From: Paraclostridium dentum
Lineage (GTDB): Bacteria > Bacillota > Clostridia > Peptostreptococcales > Peptostreptococcaceae
DNA: 64,000 nt
Direction of reading: 5' to 3'
Assembly (NCBI RefSeq): GCF_012922555.1
Contig: NZ_WIPK01000001.1
Location: 434,001-498,000 of the forward strand
In this document: positions 51,830-59,587 of the stretch, one piece after another
How positions within the stretch are numbered: the first letter of the stretch is position 1
How the letters are laid out: each line of letters begins with the position of its first letter
Notes under the pieces: generated by a model
Seen by the model: only the letters and a program-made list of their open reading frames with translations
Databases searched by the model: none
What the model was told of the DNA's origin: nothing
Program-made: the position numbers and the translations under genes

Positions 51830-52891
51830 ATGACAATTCAAGCAGAAACATTAAAATTAAACAGTGTTAATCGTAAAAGAATAGAGTGGATTGATATTTG
51901 TAAAGGGCTAGGAATCATTGCTGTAATTTTAGGACATAAAGGTATTATGTTCCCCTATATTTATTCATTCCACATGCCGTTATTTTTCTTTTTATCAGGA
52001 TATTTATTTACATATGAAAAATATCCTAACTTGCTAAAGTTTATTAAAACTAAAGCAAAATCACTACTTTTACCATATTTAATTTTTTCAATTATATCAA
52101 TGATTATAGTATATCTAACGTCAAATATAGGAGTGAATACTAGTCAAATAGATTTAAACTTTTGGATTAATCAACTAATTCTATCAAAGCGTAATTTTAT
52201 ACCATTTAATGTTGCGCTATGGTTTTTAACATCTATTTTTACAGTTGAAATATTATTTTTTATACTTATAAAATACGTAAGAAAAGAATTTTTTATATGG
52301 ATTATTTTGGTTATATCTGCATATATAGGTTGTGTAGTTCTACTTGTTCCAGGATCTGTAAATACCTTAGTATGGAGTTTCGATGCGTCAATTTATTATA
52401 TGTTATTCTTTGCAATTGGGTATTTTTTAAAAGTAAAACATATAGTTGTTTCAAATAAATATAGAAGCTTTCTTTTTATAATATTAGCATTCATAAGTGT
52501 ATCTATGTGTTTTGACCAAAATACCGTAAATTTTTTATTTAAGAATAGATTTAATATTCCCATTGGAATATATTCTCTATTCAGAGAAGTGTTTCTATCT
52601 ATTGCAGGTATATATACATTTGTTTATATTTCAAAGTTAATAGGAAAAAGTAAAAAATTATCATTCATAGGAGAAAATTCATTAACATTTTTCGCATTAC
52701 ATTTACCTATTGGATTTGTTGTTGTAGACAAAATAGTTTACTTATTAAACATAGGTCAATTACCAGAACTTTTAACTGGTTTTCTATATACTGTAGGATC
52801 TATTATATCTATTATGCCTTTTATATATTTACAAAAAAACCATAGAGAAATAGTTAATGTATTTAGAGTAAAATTTAAAAACATAGCATAG
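51830..52891 (+). CDS. acyltransferase-3 family membrane protein (possible lysogenic conversion gene)
   Basis: 353 residues, about ten membrane helices. IEWIDICKGLGIIAVILGH is the signature start of acyltransferase-3 proteins with the active-site His, followed by YSFHMPLFFFLSGYLF. Closest style: fucose 4-O-acetyltransferase-like surface modifiers. It may acylate a cell-wall or capsule polymer, which in prophages often alters phage adsorption. It lies outside the lysis module and is flanked by direct repeats. AAGGGGG before the ATG. Confidence 0.85.
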   Translation: MTIQAETLKLNSVNRKRIEWIDICKGLGIIAVILGHKGIMFPYIYSFHMPLFFFLSGYLFTYEKYPNLLKFIKTKAKSLLLPYLIFSIISMIIVYLTSNIGVNTSQIDLNFWINQLILSKRNFIPFNVALWFLTSIFTVEILFFILIKYVRKEFFIWIILVISAYIGCVVLLVPGSVNTLVWSFDASIYYMLFFAIGYFLKVKHIVVSNKYRSFLFIILAFISVSMCFDQNTVNFLFKNRFNIPIGIYSLFREVFLSIAGIYTFVYISKLIGKSKKLSFIGENSLTFFALHLPIGFVVVDKIVYLLNIGQLPELLTGFLYTVGSIISIMPFIYLQKNHREIVNVFRVKFKNIA

Positions 52892-52919
52892 ATAAATATT
52901 TGTAGTTATCTTAAGCTAA

Positions 52920-52949
52920 TTATTAGTTATTTAGATTATTAACAAAGAT
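52920..52949. repeat. direct repeat flanking the acyltransferase gene, copy 2
   Basis: Second copy of the 51640-51668 sequence, 1.28 kb downstream in the same orientation. Confidence 0.6.
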
Positions 52950-52963
52950 AAATCTATATATAT

Positions 52964-52996
52964 AAAAGTAGTAGGAGCTTAACCCTACTACTTTTC
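52964..52996. terminator. bidirectional terminator
   Basis: AAAAGTAGTAGG / CCTACTACTTTT with an 8-base loop between the acyltransferase gene and the convergent small genes. Confidence 0.8.
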
Positions 52997-53109
52997 AACT
53001 TTCACATTTTTTTTCTTTCTGTTCATTTTTTAAGAATTTCAACATCCTTTATTAAACAGGTTTTAAAAAATTTACAATTCTTATCTTTGCATATAGTTTG
53101 TTTATTCAT
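52995..53109 (-). pseudogene. small Cys-rich protein, probably frameshifted in an A-run
   Basis: ATG at 53109 overlaps the stop of the HTH gene by 8 bases (ATGAATAA). It reads MNKQTICKDKNCKFFKTCLI and stops at 53023 after 28 codons. Removing one A from the run of six at 53026-53031 continues the frame to LKNEQKEKKCES and a stop at 52995, giving 37 residues with four Cys. A metal-binding role is possible. Confidence 0.45.
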
Positions 53110-53311
53110 TGTTTTTCAATTCTCCATATTCCCTTATCATTGAAGTTTCTTTTACTACCCAATCTCTGGCAAACTTTTTACAATCTTCATCAGCTACTAA
53201 TTTTCCAGTTTCAACAGCTTTCCTTAAGGTAGAATCTTTTAATCTCCATAATTTAGTGACTTCTGCAAATGAATATAAACCTTTAAATCTACATATATTT
53301 TCAACTCCCAT
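53102..53311 (-). CDS. small helix-turn-helix protein, possible excision factor
   Basis: 69 residues. LYSFAEVTKLWRLKDSTLRKAVETGKLVADEDCKKFARDWVV looks like a MerR/excisionase-type winged helix of the kind that reads a target in one step. It lies 1.4 kb from the right attachment site and is coupled to a small Cys-rich gene. It could be the recombination directionality factor for the serine integrase, or a regulator. No strong ribosome binding site is seen. Confidence 0.6.
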   Translation of the reverse strand: MGVENICRFKGLYSFAEVTKLWRLKDSTLRKAVETGKLVADEDCKKFARDWVVKETSMIREYGELKNNE

Positions 53312-53553
53312 TCATATCTAGTGTATAACATTATACACCCTCTCATTTAAAAAGTATTAAAATATTTAAATTTAAACACTTATAAAAGTTATAGTTTAAG
53401 CTTTAATAGATTCTGGTCATCCCAGTTTTTTATTATTAACCAAACTTATAATTCTCCTTACAATATGTAATTGGTATCATTTAGATGTTTTAGTTCTAAT
53501 TTGTAAATTTTATTTATTGTATAATTTTGGTAAAAATATTTAAGGAGATTATT
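53312..53553. other. spacer without recognised genes
   Basis: A/T-rich sequence with stops in all frames. The leader of the next gene ends in TAAGGAGATT. Confidence 0.5.
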
Positions 53554-54101
53554 ATGGGAATATTTACAAAAAAAATAAAAATGGAGATAGATCTGTAAAC
53601 TTATCATTTATATATGGTATTCCTGGATATGGAAGAGGTACAGCTGTTGCTTTAAGCATAGAGAAAGACAAAAACTATTTAACTGTTAGACCTAGAGCTT
53701 TCAAACATTTACCTGAAGTAAGTATAGATATGGATAGACTAGTAGGCGTTACAGTTGCTAATGAAAAAGAAATTTTAGAAAAGGAAAAAGAAAAAAGTGT
53801 AGTTGGAAGAGTTGTAATTGGAGGAGTACTATTAGGTCCTTTAGGAGCTATTGTTGGGGGTATGACTGGAATAGGAAGTAAAACTACATCTAAAAATTAT
53901 ATTATTATAAACTATAAATATCTAAATGATGAATTAAAAATACTTAGTTTTGAGATTGTAGGAGCGAGCTTACACTGGACTTCATTTGTTGAAGAGTTAA
54001 ATAAAATAATAGTTCCAAAACAAAAAATGAAGAAGCTGGAACCATTAAATCTGATAAAATATATCTTTAATGTATTATCAAAGGTTTTACCTACAGGATA
54101 A
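53554..54101 (+). pseudogene. glycine-zipper-type protein, frameshifted in a poly-A run
   Basis: ATG 53554 has TAAGGAG upstream but the frame ends after 14 codons. One added A in the run of eight at 53568-53575 joins it to a frame that is open up to 54101: MGIFTKKNKNGDRSVNLSFI ... YGIPGYGRGTAVALSIEKDK, then a Gly-rich hydrophobic segment (VIGGVLLGPLGAIVGGMTGIG), in all about 182 residues. An internal ATG at 53730 could give 123 residues but lacks a start signal. Transcriptional slippage or phase variation at the A-run is possible; a sequencing error is also possible. Confidence 0.65.
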
Positions 54102-54125
54102 TTTAATTAATTATCAAAAATAAAT

Positions 54126-54158
54126 CAAAAAGATGCTTTTAAAGGCATCTTCTTTTTA
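54126..54158. terminator. bidirectional terminator
   Basis: AAAAAGATGC / GCATCTTCTTTTT with an 8-base loop between convergent genes. Confidence 0.8.
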
Positions 54159-54365
54159 GTATCTAGATAATATATAGTTTTTTAAATCTGTTACAATAGC
54201 AAAAGCTAATATTGCTGCACCAATCAATTTTTCAAAATAAAATAAACTCTTTCCTAAATTTAAAATAAACTCAGGTGTATTTTGGCTTGATATTAAAATT
54301 GATTGCAGTATCATCATACACACAATTATACATGCAACGAATATTGAATTTTTAAAATGCTTCAT
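54156..54365 (-). CDS. small membrane protein of unknown function
   Basis: 69 residues with two hydrophobic helices (IFVACIIVCMMILQSILI and LIGAAILAFAIVTDL). Weak ribosome binding site (AGAGAA). It lies just inside the right end of the prophage. Function unknown. Confidence 0.5.
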   Translation of the reverse strand: MKHFKNSIFVACIIVCMMILQSILISSQNTPEFILNLGKSLFYFEKLIGAAILAFAIVTDLKNYILSRY

Positions 54366-54421
54366 ATTATATTCTCTTCTAAGCGAGTCTATATTATATT
54401 ACGGAATTTTTTTCAAAATCT

Positions 54422-54532
54422 TTATTCGAATAAATGTACTTTTTTATTATCTACTATAATTTTATAAGTTTTTGGACTCATATTTTTACTATATTGAATT
54501 TTATTAGAAAAATTTTCATATAATTTTGCCAT
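54422..54532 (-). CDS. tiny open frame (36 aa), doubtful
   Basis: MAKLYENFSNKIQYSKNMSP and a short charged tail, without a ribosome binding site. It may be a remnant. The rest of 54366-54667 shows no gene. Confidence 0.2.
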   Translation of the reverse strand: MAKLYENFSNKIQYSKNMSPKTYKIIVDNKKVHLFE

Positions 54533-54667
54533 TAATTAAAGTAGACTTTTCAACCGAATTCTTCTTAAGTATATACTCAAGTTTTAACATTTTCGCAATC
54601 TTCTTAATAAAATTTATCAGGAATTAAATGGTATTTAGAAATAACTAGATGTAATACATAATGTTTT

Positions 54668-54692
54668 ACTGTTATCATGGAACTGATAATTG
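54668..54692. other. right attachment site (phage arm plus core)
   Basis: Phage arm 54668-54689 (ACTGTTATCATGGAACTG followed by ATAA) merges with core AATTG at 54688-54692; host coding sequence follows. Paired with the left site it reconstructs a 48-bp attP with two 22-base arms around CCAA (minus strand). Confidence 0.85.
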
Positions 54693-55238
54693 AATATCTG
54701 TACGTACATTTACTTCACCACTTTTAGTATTTGTTCCTAAAGATAGATTATTTTTCTTTAAAACATATTCTAATGTCATTTCAGGAACTCCACCTTTTCT
54801 ACCACCTAAAACTTCTTTACCTTTTAATTGGTCAAAAGAGAAATTATCATTTTTCTCACGAGATACTAAAAAACTACCGTCCTTTTGAGTCAATTGTGCA
54901 AAGTTTACTGCGTAGTTGTCATTGCCTTTATTATATACATAAATAGAAGCTTCAGGCCCCATAAGACCTATGTCAACCTCTCCTGAAAGTAAGGCTGCCA
55001 TAGTTTTATCAGCACCTTGTGTATTTATAAGATCTATTTCTATACCTTCCTCATCAAAGAATCCTTGAGTTATTGCTGCATACTGAGGGGCATAAAATAT
55101 AGAATGAGTTACTTCTCCTACTGTTAACTTAGTCATATCTTTATCAGTAGCATCTGAAGAAGCACCTTTTGTACAACCAGTAACACCTAATGCAAGGCTT
55201 GTTGCCACTGCCAATAAAGTTGAGATTTTTTTGAACAT
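54690..55238 (-). pseudogene. N-terminal half of ABC substrate-binding lipoprotein, split by the prophage
   Basis: 183 residues of an NMT1/SsuA/TauA-like binding protein. Lipoprotein signal with lipobox LGVTGC (Cys22), then TVGEVTHSIFYAPQYAAITQ, GFFDEEGIEIDL and GEVDIGLMGPEA, the usual N-lobe pattern. Host sequence ends at NVRTDIQ; the open frame runs four codons into the phage and stops at 54675. Joined to 34782-35270 it makes a 345-residue protein, normal length for the family. Substrate could be a sulfonate, nitrate or pyrimidine-like compound; not decidable here. Confidence 0.9.
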
Positions 55239-55328
55239 AAATAACCCCCTTTAAAAAATTTATACCATTTATTTTATTAAAAATTTAGAATACATGTTAC
55301 ATATAGTTAATACTATATGGCATAAAAA

Positions 55329-56132
55329 TTATCTTTTAGATCTATAAATTTTTTCAGCTATATTTAAAACTTGATACATTACTAAAGCACATATTGCTAA
55401 TACTATTACACCCATCATAACCAAATCTAATTTAAATACTTGACCTCCATAAACTATTAGATATCCAAGTCCGTATCTAGAAACTAAGAACTCTCCAACT
55501 ATAACTCCAACCCATGCCATACCTATATTTATTTTTGTTAAGTTAATTAAATTTCCTATATTTGAAGGGAAAATTAACTTCGTTAAAATTTGAAACTTAG
55601 TAGCTCCGAAACTCTTAAGCATTTTTATTTTTTCTTCATCTACTGATATAAAATAGTTATAGGCTGAAAGGATAGTAACAACTACAGAAATTGTAATAGC
55701 GATAACTATAATACCCTTCATACCAGCACCAGCCCAAACTATTAAAATAGGAGCAAGAGCAGTCTTAGGGAGTGCATTTAAAACTACCAAAAACGGGTCT
55801 AGAGTTTTTGATAGACGTTCAGACCACCAAAGAAAAATAGCTATTAATATACCTAAAACTGTACCAATTACCAAACCGACAACTGTTTCATAACTAGATA
55901 TTAAAACGTGTTTTAATAGCTCACCAGTTTGCAGATATTTAACAAATAAAGTATATATATCACTTGGTTTACTAAATAAAAATACGTCTATGATATTTAA
56001 GCGAGCTAGTATTTCCCACAATGCTAGAAATCCGATTAATAAAAGCCATTGAGAAAAAAATACTATTCTCTTTTCTTTTTTTATTGATTTTAAATACTCC
56101 ATATGACCTGTGGAAAGATTATTTTGTTTCAC
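55329..56132 (-). CDS. ABC importer permease (SsuC/TauC-like)
   Basis: 267 residues from a GTG at 56132 with AAGGAG upstream, overlapping the ATPase gene by 14 bases. Six helices; WLLLIGFLALWEILARL at the front; coupling-helix region SFGATKFQILTKLIFPSNIG fits the EAA motif of nitrate/sulfonate permeases. It forms the membrane part of the importer whose binding protein is interrupted by the prophage. Confidence 0.9.
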   Translation of the reverse strand: MKQNNLSTGHMEYLKSIKKEKRIVFFSQWLLLIGFLALWEILARLNIIDVFLFSKPSDIYTLFVKYLQTGELLKHVLISSYETVVGLVIGTVLGILIAIFLWWSERLSKTLDPFLVVLNALPKTALAPILIVWAGAGMKGIIVIAITISVVVTILSAYNYFISVDEEKIKMLKSFGATKFQILTKLIFPSNIGNLINLTKINIGMAWVGVIVGEFLVSRYGLGYLIVYGGQVFKLDLVMMGVIVLAICALVMYQVLNIAEKIYRSKR

Positions 56133-56871
56133 TTGAATCGATCTCCTTCCATAAGATGTTAAAATAATCTTTAAAGTTTTCAGCACTACGTGATATAATA
56201 GGGGTTCTTTCTCCAGATATTTTCAAGTCTATAGTATAGATACTTTTAATCGTTGCAGGACGCTTTGAAAGGACTGCTATTTTATCTGACATGGATATAG
56301 CTTCAGATATATCATGGGTTACTAATATTGCGGATTTACCTTCATTTCTAATAATTTTGTAAACATCGTCACTAACCAATATTCTAGTTTGATAATCAAG
56401 GGCTGAAAATGGCTCGTCAAGCAAAAGAATATCGGGATTTACAGCAAGTGTACGAATTAAAGCAACTCTTTGTCTCATACCACCGGATAGTTCTTTTGGA
56501 TACATATTTCTAAAGTCCCATAAACCATAGGTTTTTAATAATCTTTCAATTCTAGAAATAGCTTCAGGAGTTTTCTTTTTTTGAATTTCAAGTCCTATTA
56601 AAATATTATCCATTATAGTTCGCCACTCTAAAAGATGATCCTTTTGAAACATATAACCTATATTTCCAGTTATATTAACTTTGCCAGATGTTGGTTTTAG
56701 AAGCTCTGTTAAAATGTTTAAAATAGTAGATTTACCACTTCCAGAAGGGCCAAGTAGGGTTAAAATTTCTCCCTCACTTAAAGAAAAGTTAATGTCATTT
56801 AGAACTTGGATTTCACCATCTTTATTATAAAAGTTTTTGGTAAGATTTTTTACATCTACTATTGATGTCAT
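56119..56871 (-). CDS. ABC importer ATPase (SsuB/TauB-like)
   Basis: 250 residues. Walker A GPSGSGKST, Q-loop YMFQKDHLLEW, signature LSGGMRQRVAL, Walker B ILLLDEPFSALD and switch His in LVTHDISEA. Typical of nitrate/sulfonate/taurine importer ATPases. First gene of the operon ATPase-permease-binding protein. GGTGACAT-type leader before ATG. Confidence 0.92.
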   Translation of the reverse strand: MTSIVDVKNLTKNFYNKDGEIQVLNDINFSLSEGEILTLLGPSGSGKSTILNILTELLKPTSGKVNITGNIGYMFQKDHLLEWRTIMDNILIGLEIQKKKTPEAISRIERLLKTYGLWDFRNMYPKELSGGMRQRVALIRTLAVNPDILLLDEPFSALDYQTRILVSDDVYKIIRNEGKSAILVTHDISEAISMSDKIAVLSKRPATIKSIYTIDLKISGERTPIISRSAENFKDYFNILWKEIDSSETK

Positions 56872-57163
56872 AAGATGTCACCTCCATAGATTTTGCTAGT
56901 ATACTTTATAGTATTAAGAACAAATGAGTTTTGTACCAATATAATAAATAAGTTAAAAAGAATACATATAAATAAACCTATCAATCAAGTCAGGTTTCAA
57001 TATAAAACCATTGAAATAAGTCTTAAAAAATGGTATTCTATCAAAAGAAAATCTAAAAAGAATGTCGTTATTATATATAAAATCAATTTTAAAATTGGGA
57101 TTTGATATATACTAGAGCTTATTTACTTAAGCTCTTTTTAAATGATAAAGAGAGGTAATAAAT

Positions 57164-58903
57164 ATGATAAAAATTGACAACTTGTCCTACTCATTTCCAA
57201 ACAAAGATCTATACAACAATATTTCATTTACATTAGAAGAAGGTCAACACTGTGCTTTCATAGGAGCTAGTGGGAGTGGAAAAAGTACACTTATAGATAT
57301 AATTATGGATCCAGAAAGATATTTGTATGATGGAACATTAGAAATAGACCCAAACTTCAAAATTGGATATGTAAGTCAGTTCTTACAAGAAAATAAAAGT
57401 AAAGAAACTACAGTTTTTGAATATATAGCAGAAGAATTTATAAAATTACAAGAAAAAATTTCATCTATATGTACTGAAATGGAAACATCTTCGGATATTG
57501 ATGCGCTTTTAGAAAAGTACCAAGAAGCTTTAGATGCATTTGATGCAATTGATGGTGATGATTATGAAAGTAATATTAATAGAAAACTAAATCTTGCAAA
57601 CTTAGGTAATCATAAAGATAAAAAGTTATCTGAAATTAGTGGAGGAGAATTTAAACTTATCCAAATAATTAAGGAAATGCTTAATAATCCTGACTTGATG
57701 ATTATGGATGAACCAGATGTATTTTTAGACTTTGAAAATCTTAATGCTCTAAAGAATTTAATTAATTCTCACAAGAAAACAATACTAGTTATCACACATA
57801 ATAGATATCTACTTAATCATTGTTTTAATAAAATTATACACCTTGAAAATGCACAACTTCAAGAATTTGATGGAAGATATATTGATTATAATTTCTCATT
57901 ACTTCAAACTAAAATTGAATTACAAGAATTATCTATTGCTGATGATGAAGAAATTGAGAGAAATGAAGCTTTAATCCAAAAGTTAAGAGAAAGAGCAACT
58001 TATAATGCTGAAGCTTCTAACGGAAGAGCTTTAAAAGCTAGAGTTAAAATACAAGAAAGATTAGAAGCTCGTAGAATTAAAGCACCGTTTGTAGATATTA
58101 AACAACCAAATATTAAATTAGACACTGATAACGAAATAGAAGAAACTATTGCTTTAAAAGTTAATGATTATAGAATGGCTTTTGATAAAGTTCTTTTAGA
58201 AGATGTTAATTTTGAAATTAAATCTAATGATAAAGTAGCACTTGCTGGTACAAATGGGGTTGGGAAAACAACTATACTTAGAGAAATATTCAAAAATAAT
58301 AATAAATCAATTGAAATAAATGATGATATTAAGATAGCTTATTTATCTCAGTCACAATCAGAGATTTTAGATGAGTCTAACACGATATTTAAAGAATTTT
58401 CTGAGTTAGGATTTGAAAATCGTAGAGATGTTAGAAGATATATTTCAAATTACGGTTTTGGGCAAGATGCTATTGAACAAAAGGTAAAAGATTTATCTGG
58501 TGGAGAAAAAAATATTCTTCAATTAGCTAAAGTATCATACATTAAGGCCAATATGCTACTTTTAGATGAACCAACAAGTCATCTAGATACTTATTCTCAA
58601 ATAGCACTTGAAAAAGCTATAAAAGATTATAATGGTGCAATTTTAATGGTTTCTCATGATTACCAATTTATAAATAATTGCATGGACTATGTTTTAATGA
58701 TTGAAGATAAGAAAATTAGAAAAGTTAGTATGAAAAAGTTTAGAAAAATGATTTATTCTAACCATTTTGATAGAGACTATCTAGAAATCGAAGAAAAGAA
58801 AAAATTAGTTGAAACAAAAATATCAAAAGCTTTAAGAGATATGGATTTTGAACTTGCGAAAGTTTTATGTCAAGATTTAGAAGAACTAATTAAATTACTT
58901 TAA
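57164..58903 (+). CDS. ABC-F family ATPase
   Basis: 579 residues with two ABC domains and no membrane helices. NBD1: GASGSGKST, SGGEFKL, IMDEPDVFLD. An inter-domain linker of charged helices (about 245-315, LRERATYNAEASNGRALKARVKIQERLEARR). NBD2: GTNGVGKTT, LSGGEKNILQL, LLLDEPTSHLD. ABC-F proteins act on the ribosome, either rescuing stalled translation or protecting against antibiotics. The charged C-terminal tail ends in LCQDLEELIKLL. Whether it confers resistance is not decidable by eye. AGAGAGG before ATG. Confidence 0.9.
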   Translation: MIKIDNLSYSFPNKDLYNNISFTLEEGQHCAFIGASGSGKSTLIDIIMDPERYLYDGTLEIDPNFKIGYVSQFLQENKSKETTVFEYIAEEFIKLQEKISSICTEMETSSDIDALLEKYQEALDAFDAIDGDDYESNINRKLNLANLGNHKDKKLSEISGGEFKLIQIIKEMLNNPDLMIMDEPDVFLDFENLNALKNLINSHKKTILVITHNRYLLNHCFNKIIHLENAQLQEFDGRYIDYNFSLLQTKIELQELSIADDEEIERNEALIQKLRERATYNAEASNGRALKARVKIQERLEARRIKAPFVDIKQPNIKLDTDNEIEETIALKVNDYRMAFDKVLLEDVNFEIKSNDKVALAGTNGVGKTTILREIFKNNNKSIEINDDIKIAYLSQSQSEILDESNTIFKEFSELGFENRRDVRRYISNYGFGQDAIEQKVKDLSGGEKNILQLAKVSYIKANMLLLDEPTSHLDTYSQIALEKAIKDYNGAILMVSHDYQFINNCMDYVLMIEDKKIRKVSMKKFRKMIYSNHFDRDYLEIEEKKKLVETKISKALRDMDFELAKVLCQDLEELIKLL

Positions 58904-58951
58904 GTATTATATAGTCTAAAGTGACAAGTTAATATATAAATGGAAAATAAA

Positions 58952-59001
58952 TAGGATTAGAGTAGGGCATATGTGCTTTGAAAACTCTAATCCTAATTTT
59001 T
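58952..59001 (+). terminator. terminator after the ABC-F gene
   Basis: TAGGATTAGAGT / ACTCTAATCCTA with a 20-base loop and T-run. Confidence 0.8.
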
Positions 59002-59112
59002 ACGCTTAAGAATTTATGATTAACGAATATTTGTGGAAAACTTATGAAATGGTTCGCAGATGTAGTCGCTCAAGCGAAGCGAATTTTTATAGAATATAAG
59101 GAGTTGGAGAGT

Positions 59113-59562
59113 ATGTTTCATATAGAAATAGGAAATGTTGAAGGAAGAGGATATAAGGAGTTTATAGATTTGGTAACAAGTTTATCTGATAAGTTTTTAT
59201 TGGTTGAAAGAAATGATATGAGTTCAAGTGACAATCTAATAAATGTTCTAAAAAAATTAGAAAGTTCATTAATAGATATGAAAGAACAATCTGAATGGCC
59301 AAGTGCTATGTTGACTGAGTCAACAGCTAAAGTTTATTATTATAAAATAGATGATAATTCTAAAAATGTATTAAAAGAAGAAGTTGATTCATTATTTTCT
59401 TGGGAGCAGCCTGAATTACCTGAAGATTTATGCTTTATAAATGGGGATGAAAGTTGGATAAGTACATCATCTCATGAAGGGTATTGTGATATAATCTCAG
59501 AAGATAAGTATATTATTGATTCTATTTTAAGAATAGAAGGAGTAGAAAAAAGATTTTTTTAA
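59113..59562 (+). CDS. unknown protein before the PLD-helicase gene
   Basis: 149 residues from ATG 59113 (AAGGAG and GGAGAG upstream); the frame is open back to an ATG at 59044 that lacks a ribosome binding site. Acidic and soluble: MFHIEIGNVEGRGYKEFIDL start, Trp-containing middle (QSEWPSAMLTES, SWEQPELPED), ISEDKYIIDSIL end. No family recognised. The PLD-helicase starts 25 bases later with no terminator between, so the two may work together. Confidence 0.6.
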   Translation: MFHIEIGNVEGRGYKEFIDLVTSLSDKFLLVERNDMSSSDNLINVLKKLESSLIDMKEQSEWPSAMLTESTAKVYYYKIDDNSKNVLKEEVDSLFSWEQPELPEDLCFINGDESWISTSSHEGYCDIISEDKYIIDSILRIEGVEKRFF

Positions 59563-59587
59563 TAATAATTAAAATAAGAGGTAGAAA

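Larger units (their letters stand above)
35269..54692. mobile_element. defective prophage integrated by a serine recombinase (19.4 kb)
   Basis: Bounded by two copies of the core AATTG (35269-35273 and 54688-54692) inside a host binding-protein gene. Order: serine integrase, cargo gene, ImmA, CI-like repressor, operators, Cro-like, Rha, small early genes, replisome organizer, dUTPase, late regulator, tyrosine recombinase, unknown pair, terminase/tail-fibre remnant, holin, endolysin, acyltransferase, small accessory genes. Portal, capsid and tail genes are missing through deletion, and at least five genes carry inactivating changes. It cannot make particles unaided. Confidence 0.92.

Noticed and set aside
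56893-57105. Small + strand open frame (70 aa) between the importer and ABC-F genes
   Set aside because: No ribosome binding site and A/T-biased composition like a spacer. I also saw no riboswitch in this stretch.
59044-59112. Earlier ATG for the gene before the helicase
   Set aside because: No ribosome binding site at 59044, whereas 59113 has AAGGAG and GGAGAG; the extra 23 codons cannot be excluded.
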